From an uncultured Gemmatimonadaceae bacterium (GTDB lineage: Bacteria; Gemmatimonadota; Gemmatimonadetes; Gemmatimonadales; Gemmatimonadaceae), in the NCBI GenBank assembly GCA_955652265.1, contig CATPBD010000157.1:1-12108 (forward strand): 12,108 nt of DNA, given 5' to 3'. Shown here in pieces: positions 8,149 through 12,108 of the stretch (positions are counted from its first letter, which is position 1; each line of letters begins with the position of its first letter). A model generated the notes under the pieces. The model made no database searches, had not been told where the DNA came from, and saw nothing but the letters and a program-made list of their open reading frames with translations. The translations under genes were made by a program, and so were the position numbers.

Positions 8149-8814
8149 TTAACTCTTGATGCTGCCAAAAGGTTGCGGGAACGCGGCCCCTAAGGCGGAG
8201 ATCACCCGTTTGAGCACTATAATTTCGCTGCCCGTCCCATCTATCAACTTGATCGGGCCGCACTCCGGATGCGAGTGCTGCCACGCAGGTTCTACGAACT
8301 TCCGAAATGCATTTCCAACCCGCTCGTGGAAATCGTCGCCGGAGCGCTCCATGCGGTCGCGTTTCCCACGCGCGTCAGCTCGTCCGAGGCCTTCCCGCGG
8401 CGGAACGTCCAGGAGCAGCGTCAGGTCGGGCACCAACCCGTTCGTCGCCAGCCGATTGGCAGCACGAACCTCCTCTTCCGGCAGTCCCCGTCCCACGACC
8501 TGATATGCGTAGGTGGAGAGAAAAAAACGGTCGACCAGAACAACGCTTCCTTGCTCAAGCGCGGGCGCGATTTCCCGCGCAATCAGCTCCGCGCGCGACG
8601 CCATGAAGAGCAGAGCTTCAGTCGCCGGCGTCATGTGATGCTCGGAATCGAGGAGAATCGCGCGAATTGCGTCGCCGACCGGAGTTCCGCCGGGCTCGCG
8701 GACGGCGACAGCGGTGACGCGGGCAATCGCCAGGCGCTCAGCAAGCAGTCTGATCTGCGTGCTCTTGCCCGCGCCTTCAGCTCCCTCGAAGACGATCAGC
8801 TTCTCGCGGGACAT
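8149..8814 (-). CDS. tmk: Thymidylate kinase (dTMP kinase)
   Basis: Thymidylate kinase phosphorylates dTMP to dTDP with ATP, an essential step in dTTP supply. The 221-residue product (usual length about 205-220) has the P-loop GAEGAGKST at 11-19, the dTMP-binding segment REPGGTPVGDAIR (39-51), the motif VDRFFLSTYAYQ (94-105) and an arginine-rich lid near 145-158 (RADARGKRDRMER). Arginines in the lid rather than the P-loop suggest the E. coli-like type. The start is the ATG at 8814, two bases after the TGA of the YlbF-family gene (TGAGCATG). A longer reading from 8874 would run through that gene and put 20 unrelated residues before the beta strand that leads to the P-loop. No clear Shine-Dalgarno sequence precedes the ATG, so translation is probably coupled to the upstream gene. 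Confidence 0.95.
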   Translation of the reverse strand: MSREKLIVFEGAEGAGKSTQIRLLAERLAIARVTAVAVREPGGTPVGDAIRAILLDSEHHMTPATEALLFMASRAELIAREIAPALEQGSVVLVDRFFLSTYAYQVVGRGLPEEEVRAANRLATNGLVPDLTLLLDVPPREGLGRADARGKRDRMERSGDDFHERVGNAFRKFVEPAWQHSHPECGPIKLIDGTGSEIIVLKRVISALGAAFPQPFGSIKS

Positions 8815-8816
8815 GC

Positions 8817-9170
8817 TCAGGAGAGAGTGATGATCGGGCTCGCCGCGCCCTTCTTCATGCCATCCATGATCCACTGATTCACGCGCATCATGAGCTTGTC
8901 GAAGTTCTCCTGCGCCGCGACCGCGCGCTGGTAGACCGGCTGCGACTGGATCCCTTCGAGCATGGAGTCGAGCTGCTGCTCCATTTCCGGAGTCGGATTC
9001 TCTCCGCGCTGGATCAGCCGCTGCGCGTCTCCCCGCAATGTCTCCATCTCTTGCAGCAGCTTCACCGCTTCACGGTCTTCGTTCAGGGCTTCGCTCGACC
9101 GCTTGAGCGCCTGGTATTCGGGGCTCTGCCCAATCAGCCGGCCCAGCTCCTTTGCCTTTTCTTCCAGCAT
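8817..9170 (-). CDS. YlbF/YmcA family protein
   Basis: This small, all-helical, 117-residue protein has the pattern of the YlbF/YmcA (Com_YlbF, formerly DUF964) family: an N-terminal stretch LIGQSPEYQALKRSSEAL, a central coiled segment (REAVKLLQEMETLRGDAQRLIQRGE) and a C-terminal YQRAVAAQENFDKLMMRVNQWI. In Bacillus subtilis, YlbF acts with YmcA and YaaT as the Y-complex that directs RNase Y in mRNA maturation and affects competence, biofilm and sporulation. Whether this copy does the same is unknown, and no partner is visible here. The ATG has a strong AGGAG five bases upstream and follows the prmC stop by 25 bases. Its TGA lies two bases before the tmk start. The family call rests on length and helix pattern and is moderately sure. 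Confidence 0.75.
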   Translation of the reverse strand: MLEEKAKELGRLIGQSPEYQALKRSSEALNEDREAVKLLQEMETLRGDAQRLIQRGENPTPEMEQQLDSMLEGIQSQPVYQRAVAAQENFDKLMMRVNQWIMDGMKKGAASPIITLS

Positions 9171-9175
9171 TGCTT

Positions 9176-9180
9176 CTCCT
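9176..9180 (-). promoter_or_regulatory. Shine-Dalgarno sequence for the YlbF-family gene
   Basis: AGGAG on the minus strand lies five bases before the ATG at 9170, in the 25-base gap after prmC. The context GGAGAAGC before the start codon recurs before prmC. Confidence 0.65.
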
Positions 9181-9195
9181 CTCAGCCTTGCGCGC

Positions 9196-10095
9196 TCAAC
9201 TGCATCGTGCGAACACGAATCGCTCCCTGCCGGTTAGATCGAGCTGCACCTCGATGTCACCGTACCGCCCATCCACAGCAATCATCTCGGCTACAGTTCC
9301 GGCGCGACGGGTATCGACCTCGAGTGCGAGCAGTCCTCCAGGGGTTAGAAACGCCGCGGCGTTTCCAACGAGCTCTCGGGTCACTGCCAGCCCATCATCC
9401 CCGCACAGGAGCGCGAGGCTCGGCTCCCAATCGCGGACGTCCGGCGGGAGGTCAGGGATTTCAGCGAAGCTGATGTAGGGCGGATTGCACACGATGACGT
9501 CCATTCTTTCGCCCGCGAGAGGGGCAAGCAGCGAGCCGTGACGGAACTCAACTGGCGCTTTCAGGACCCGGACGAGCGAGGCGGCGTTCGCCGTCGCTAC
9601 AGCCAGAGCGTCCAGCGAGATGTCGGTGGCGAGGACGAGATCGAATTCGCGCTCGAAGGCGAGCGAAAGTGCGATCGCGCCCGAGCCTGTGCCGATGTCA
9701 GCGACCGTCCGCGTCTCCTCGTCGCAACGCTCGAGGACGCACTCGACGAGCAACTCGGTCTCGACCCGCGGGATGAGGACGCGCTCGTCGACTTCGAGCG
9801 TAAGATGTCGAAAGCACGCGCGGGAAACCGCGTAGGCGAGTGGCGCACCAGCGGCTCGCTTCATCGCCGCGCGAATCACCGCGCGAGCCACGTCCGGCGA
9901 CGCATCGGCGATCGAGTTGGCGGCTGCCCAGAATTTCGGTACGTCGAGCACCGCAGCAACGATTTCGCGCGCTTCGCGTTCCGGCTCGCTCACACCTTCT
10001 GATTCGAGCATTGCCGCGGAACCGGCGAGCAGATCGCCGATCGTACCGATCGGGAGGCTCGTCGGAAAGACGGCAGCACTGGACTTACTCGCCAA
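9196..10095 (-). CDS. prmC: Peptide chain release factor N5-glutamine methyltransferase
   Basis: PrmC (HemK) methylates the glutamine of the GGQ motif in RF1 and RF2 using S-adenosylmethionine, which speeds peptide release. The 299-residue protein has the helical N-terminal release-factor-binding domain (about 15-95), the family linker [20 protein letters not shown] (95-114), where Val111 replaces the more usual Pro, the AdoMet loop DIGTGSG (133-139) and the catalytic NPPY (204-207). The start is a TTG at 10095: no ATG or GTG lies near the N terminus in frame, the next Met is at residue 29, and GGAGGAG stands four bases upstream. With this start the gene overlaps the end of prfA, its substrate's gene, by 11 bases. 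The prfA-prmC pairing is common in bacteria and supports both calls. Confidence 0.95.
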   Translation of the reverse strand: MASKSSAAVFPTSLPIGTIGDLLAGSAAMLESEGVSEPEREAREIVAAVLDVPKFWAAANSIADASPDVARAVIRAAMKRAAGAPLAYAVSRACFRHLTLEVDERVLIPRVETELLVECVLERCDEETRTVADIGTGSGAIALSLAFEREFDLVLATDISLDALAVATANAASLVRVLKAPVEFRHGSLLAPLAGERMDVIVCNPPYISFAEIPDLPPDVRDWEPSLALLCGDDGLAVTRELVGNAAAFLTPGGLLALEVDTRRAGTVAEMIAVDGRYGDIEVQLDLTGRERFVFARCS

Positions 10096-11149
10096 GCTTC
10101 TCCTCCACGTCGGCCACCTTGAGCGCCTCGATGAACGGCTCGATTTCGCCGTTCAGAACCTTCGTCAGCTCGTGGAGCGTGAGGTTTATGCGGTGATCGG
10201 TAACGCGGTTTTGCGGATAGTTGTAAGTCCTGATTTTCGCGGACCGGTCGCCGGTGCCCACCTGGGTTTTGCGCATCCGCGAGCGCGCAGCTTCCTGCTC
10301 GGCGATTCTCGCGTCGAGCAACCGCGCGCGCAGAACTTCCATCGCCTTGAGCTTGTTTTGAAGCTGCGACTTCTGATCCTGCTGGCTGACGACGATTCCG
10401 CTCGGGATGTGCGTGATGCGCACGGCGGAATCGGTGGTGTTCACGCTCTGGCCACCCGGACCGGACGAGCGAAACACGTCGATTCGGAGATCCTTGTCCT
10501 CGATCTTGAGGTCGATCTCTTCGGCTTCGGGCAGGACTGCAACAGTCGCGGCGGAAGTGTGAATGCGTCCCTGACTCTCGGTCACTGGCACGCGCTGAAC
10601 GCGATGCACCCCTGATTCCCAGCGCATCGCACCGAAAGCGCCGTCGCCTTTCACCTTGAAGATCGCTTCCTTCATTCCGCCGAGCGTGCCTTCGGATTGT
10701 GAGATGATCTCGATACGCCAGCGGCGTCCTTCGGCGAAGCGGGTGTACATGCGATAGAGATCGGCGGCGAAGATCGCGGCCTCATCGCCGCCGGTGCCGC
10801 CCCTGATCTCGACGATGGCCGGGCGGTCGTCGAGTGGGTCATGCGGAATGAGCGCCGGCTTTATCTGCGCGAGGAGCGCGTCGATGGACTTCTCCAGTCG
10901 GGCGATCTCGGCTTCAGCCTCTTGCGCCATCTCCGTATCTTCAGAATCGCGGAGCTCGCGGCTCTCCGCCAGCTCCTGCTCGTATCTCTGAAGCTTGGCG
11001 GCCATTTCTACCAATGGCTGGAGATGTCTGTGCTCCCGGCCCAGCGCCGCCATGCGCTGCTGGTCCCGTACGGTCTTCGGATCGGAAAGCTCTCGCTCTA
11101 CCTCAGAGCCACGCTCGACGGCGTCTCTGAGCCGGTCGCGGAGACTCAG
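10085..11149 (-). CDS. prfA: Peptide chain release factor 1 (RF1), probable CTG start
   Basis: RF1 reads UAA and UAG stops and triggers peptide release. The tripeptide anticodon PVT (in [15 protein letters not shown]) marks it as RF1 rather than RF2, and the catalytic loop reads [15 protein letters not shown]. The first ATG in frame is at 11053 and would give 322 residues, but the frame is open to a TAG at 11161-11159. The codons between read like a normal RF1 N-terminal helix ([20 protein letters not shown], then [10 protein letters not shown]). That stretch has no ATG, GTG or TTG; the only near-start is CTG at 11149-11147, overlapping the rpmE TGA as CTGA. This start gives 354 residues, the usual RF1 length, and puts PVT at 188-190 and GGQ at 232-234, close to E. 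coli numbering. I see no convincing Shine-Dalgarno sequence, so re-initiation after rpmE is likely. Identity is certain; the start is inferred. Confidence 0.95.
   Translation of the reverse strand: MSLRDRLRDAVERGSEVERELSDPKTVRDQQRMAALGREHRHLQPLVEMAAKLQRYEQELAESRELRDSEDTEMAQEAEAEIARLEKSIDALLAQIKPALIPHDPLDDRPAIVEIRGGTGGDEAAIFAADLYRMYTRFAEGRRWRIEIISQSEGTLGGMKEAIFKVKGDGAFGAMRWESGVHRVQRVPVTESQGRIHTSAATVAVLPEAEEIDLKIEDKDLRIDVFRSSGPGGQSVNTTDSAVRITHIPSGIVVSQQDQKSQLQNKLKAMEVLRARLLDARIAEQEAARSRMRKTQVGTGDRSAKIRTYNYPQNRVTDHRINLTLHELTKVLNGEIEPFIEALKVADVEEKLGE
10100..10106 (-). promoter_or_regulatory. Strong Shine-Dalgarno sequence deciding the TTG start of prmC
   Basis: GGAGGAG on the minus strand, inside the last codons of prfA, is followed by AAGC and then TTG at 10095-10093. 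It is the best ribosome-binding match in the window and is the main reason to accept a TTG start for prmC. Confidence 0.7.
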
Positions 11150-11370
11150 CTTTCGCTGCTAGAGCCAGCGGCTTGCTTGCCGTACTTCTGACGGAAACGC
11201 TCAACGCGTCCCGCGGTATCGACGAGCTTCTGCTTGCCCGTGAAGAAAGGGTGGCAGCTGGCGCAGATGTCGGTGTGAATCTCCGCCTGAGTGGAGCGGG
11301 TCTGGTATGTATTGCCGCAGGCGCACCTTACGGTCGCCGTAGCGTAAACTGGATGGATATCGGGTTTCAT
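11146..11370 (-). CDS. rpmE: 50S ribosomal protein L31, zinc-binding type
   Basis: The 74-residue product is L31, a small protein at the bridge between ribosomal subunits. It starts [20 protein letters not shown] and carries the four cysteines of the zinc-binding (C+) form: Cys16 and Cys18 as CxC, and Cys36 and Cys39 as CxxC in [15 protein letters not shown]. The core ends in RFRQKYGK, followed by a short Ala/Ser-rich tail. The ATG at 11370 is preceded only by weak purine runs. It is the first gene of the minus-strand run, behind a probable sigma70-type promoter. Its TGA shares bases with the proposed CTG start of prfA. In some bacteria the C+ form is replaced by a zinc-free paralog under zinc starvation; no second copy or Zur-type site is evident here. 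Confidence 0.96.
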   Translation of the reverse strand: MKPDIHPVYATATVRCACGNTYQTRSTQAEIHTDICASCHPFFTGKQKLVDTAGRVERFRQKYGKQAAGSSSES

Positions 11371-11405
11371 CGGAGTCTCTTTTTGTTGTTCGTGTACAGC
11401 TTTGA

Positions 11406-11434
11406 ACTATAGCCAAATCGGACTGCTCAAACAA
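11406..11434 (-). promoter_or_regulatory. Probable sigma70-like promoter for rpmE-prfA-prmC run
   Basis: On the minus strand, TATAGT (11411-11406) matches the -10 consensus in five of six bases. TTGTTT (11434-11429) stands 17 bases upstream as a weaker -35 box. Transcription would start near 11399, giving a leader of about 29 bases before the rpmE ATG at 11370. This is the only convincing promoter I see for the seven-gene minus-strand block. Confidence 0.55.
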
Positions 11435-11482
11435 GTTAGGACCGTCCCTTTTTTGTCCGGCGCCCTCGTTCCCCCGCATTTC

Positions 11483-11494
11483 AAGATGCATCTT
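11483..11494. repeat. Perfect 12-base palindrome before the DUF4105 gene
   Basis: AAGATGCATCTT equals its own reverse complement and lies six bases before the ATG at 11501. It could be an operator or a small hairpin near the ribosome-binding region, or chance. It contains an in-frame ATG (11486), so it may partly be coding if that start is used. Confidence 0.35.
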
Positions 11495-11500
11495 AGGCGG

Positions 11501-12108
11501 ATGAAAGCACTCGCACTAATTCCACTGCTCTCGCTCGCTATCGGGATCAGCATCCTCGACGCGCAAGTACTCCCGACGAAGCCCCCGATCCCCGTTTCGC
11601 CCGGTGCAGCCTCCAACGAGCCGGGATCGAACCTCACTGTTTATCTACTGACCTTTGGCTGGGGCGACGAGGTCTGGGCTCGATTCGGACACAACGCCAT
11701 CTGGATTAAGGATCGCACGCGCGGGACGGACACCACCTACAACTGGGGGATGTTCGATTTCAATCAGCCGCACTTCCTGCAACGATTCCTGACGGGTGAC
11801 ACGCGATACTGGATGGAAGCGATCAGCCTCGATTCGATGCTGAAATACTATAAGCAGAATAATCGCTCCGTCCTGGCGCAGGAGCTCAATATGACTCCCG
11901 CACAGCGCCTCGAGCTTCAACGATTTGTTCAGTGGAACGAGCAGCCCCAGAACAAGTTCTACCGCTACGACTATTACCGCGACAACTGCTCGACGCGTCT
12001 CCGAGACGCCCTCGACCACGCGGTCGGCGGGCAGCTCCAGACATCGACTGTCACCCGAATGACTTCCGGCACCTATCGCTTTCACACGCTGCGGCTGTTG
12101 GGCGACAA
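11501..12108 (+). CDS. DUF4105 (Lnb N-terminal domain) exported protein, 3' end outside window
   Basis: The frame is open from the ATG at 11501 to the window edge, giving the first 202 residues. Residues 1-21 look like a Sec signal peptide (Lys2, hydrophobic core, cleavage near ILDA before Gln22), followed by a Pro/Ser-rich linker. From about 45 the sequence matches DUF4105: VYLLTFGWGDEVWARFGHNA (47-66, His64 in GHN), YNWGMFDF, then YRYDYYRDNCSTRLRDAL with Cys163. The GH and DNC-S/T motifs are the conserved His and Cys of the family. DUF4105 is now also called the Lnb N-terminal periplasmic domain, after a Bacteroides lipoprotein N-acyltransferase. Whether this protein has that activity is not shown. 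An in-frame ATG at 11486 would give a more basic N terminus (MHLRR before MKAL); neither start has a strong Shine-Dalgarno sequence. The gene diverges from rpmE across about 130 bases. Confidence 0.85.
   Translation, partial: MKALALIPLLSLAIGISILDAQVLPTKPPIPVSPGAASNEPGSNLTVYLLTFGWGDEVWARFGHNAIWIKDRTRGTDTTYNWGMFDFNQPHFLQRFLTGDTRYWMEAISLDSMLKYYKQNNRSVLAQELNMTPAQRLELQRFVQWNEQPQNKFYRYDYYRDNCSTRLRDALDHAVGGQLQTSTVTRMTSGTYRFHTLRLLGD

Noticed and set aside
10085..11053. Short prfA model starting at the ATG at 11053.
   Set aside because: It would remove 32 residues that match the RF1 N-terminal helix and leave the protein shorter than the family norm.
11140..11170. Programmed frameshift from rpmE into prfA to make an L31-RF1 fusion instead of a CTG start.
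   Set aside because: The last rpmE codons (AGC AGC GAA AGC TGA) contain no X-XXY-YYZ slippery heptamer or other known shift signal, and the predicted RF1 length from the CTG is already normal.
11440..11481. Plus-strand promoter for the DUF4105 gene using TTGTCC at 11453-11458.
   Set aside because: No acceptable -10 box lies 16-18 bases downstream (GCATTT or CATTTC at best), so I do not call it.
11407..12085. Minus-strand open frames opposite the DUF4105 gene.
   Set aside because: The plus-strand frame has a signal peptide and clear DUF4105 motifs; the minus-strand frames show no domain or ribosome-binding site.
1..12108. Mobile elements, CRISPR arrays, tRNA/rRNA genes or a defence/toxin module.
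   Set aside because: No transposase or integrase motifs, spaced direct repeats, RNA gene folds or toxin-like small gene pairs were seen; almost all sequence is covered by core genes.

Overview
The window is a high-GC bacterial chromosome segment made almost entirely of housekeeping genes. A LolA lipoprotein carrier and several exported proteins point to a diderm. The gene set and protein flavour (SPOR protein, compact-hinge SMC, type I beta DAHP synthase, YlbF-family protein, DUF2520 protein, DUF4105 protein) fit Gemmatimonadota best. That placement is inference from overall character, not from a marker tree. There are no RNA genes, CRISPR arrays, insertion sequences, phage genes or toxin/defence modules, and no stretch above 300 bases lacks a gene.

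Layout. Positions 1-5642 (+ strand) hold a tightly packed run: the C-terminal end of a SPOR-domain protein, smc (chromosome condensation), aroF (first step of the shikimate pathway) and lolA. The smc start overlaps the SPOR stop by one base, aroF begins on the base after the smc stop, and lolA follows after 16 bases, so this is very probably one operon whose promoter lies upstream of the window.

Positions 5668-11370 (- strand, transcribed right to left) hold a seven-gene run: rpmE (L31), prfA (RF1), prmC (RF1/RF2 glutamine methyltransferase), a YlbF-family gene, tmk, an S41 C-terminal processing protease and a Rossmann/DUF2520 gene. Junctions are overlaps or gaps of 2 to 25 bases. A sigma70-like promoter can be placed just before rpmE. 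The first three genes share a translation/termination theme. The two blocks converge at 5643-5667 with no clear terminator. From 11501 (+ strand) a divergent gene for an exported DUF4105 (Lnb_N) protein runs off the window end.

The strongest sequence-level observation concerns starts. In the conserved reading frame, prfA has no ATG, GTG or TTG that yields a full-length RF1. The only workable start is a CTG whose last two bases overlap the rpmE stop (CTGA), giving 354 residues and a PVT motif at 188-190. prmC likewise seems to start with TTG, inside the end of prfA, behind a strong Shine-Dalgarno sequence. I see no wholly new multi-gene system; the window is mostly ordinary core genome with a few details worth checking.
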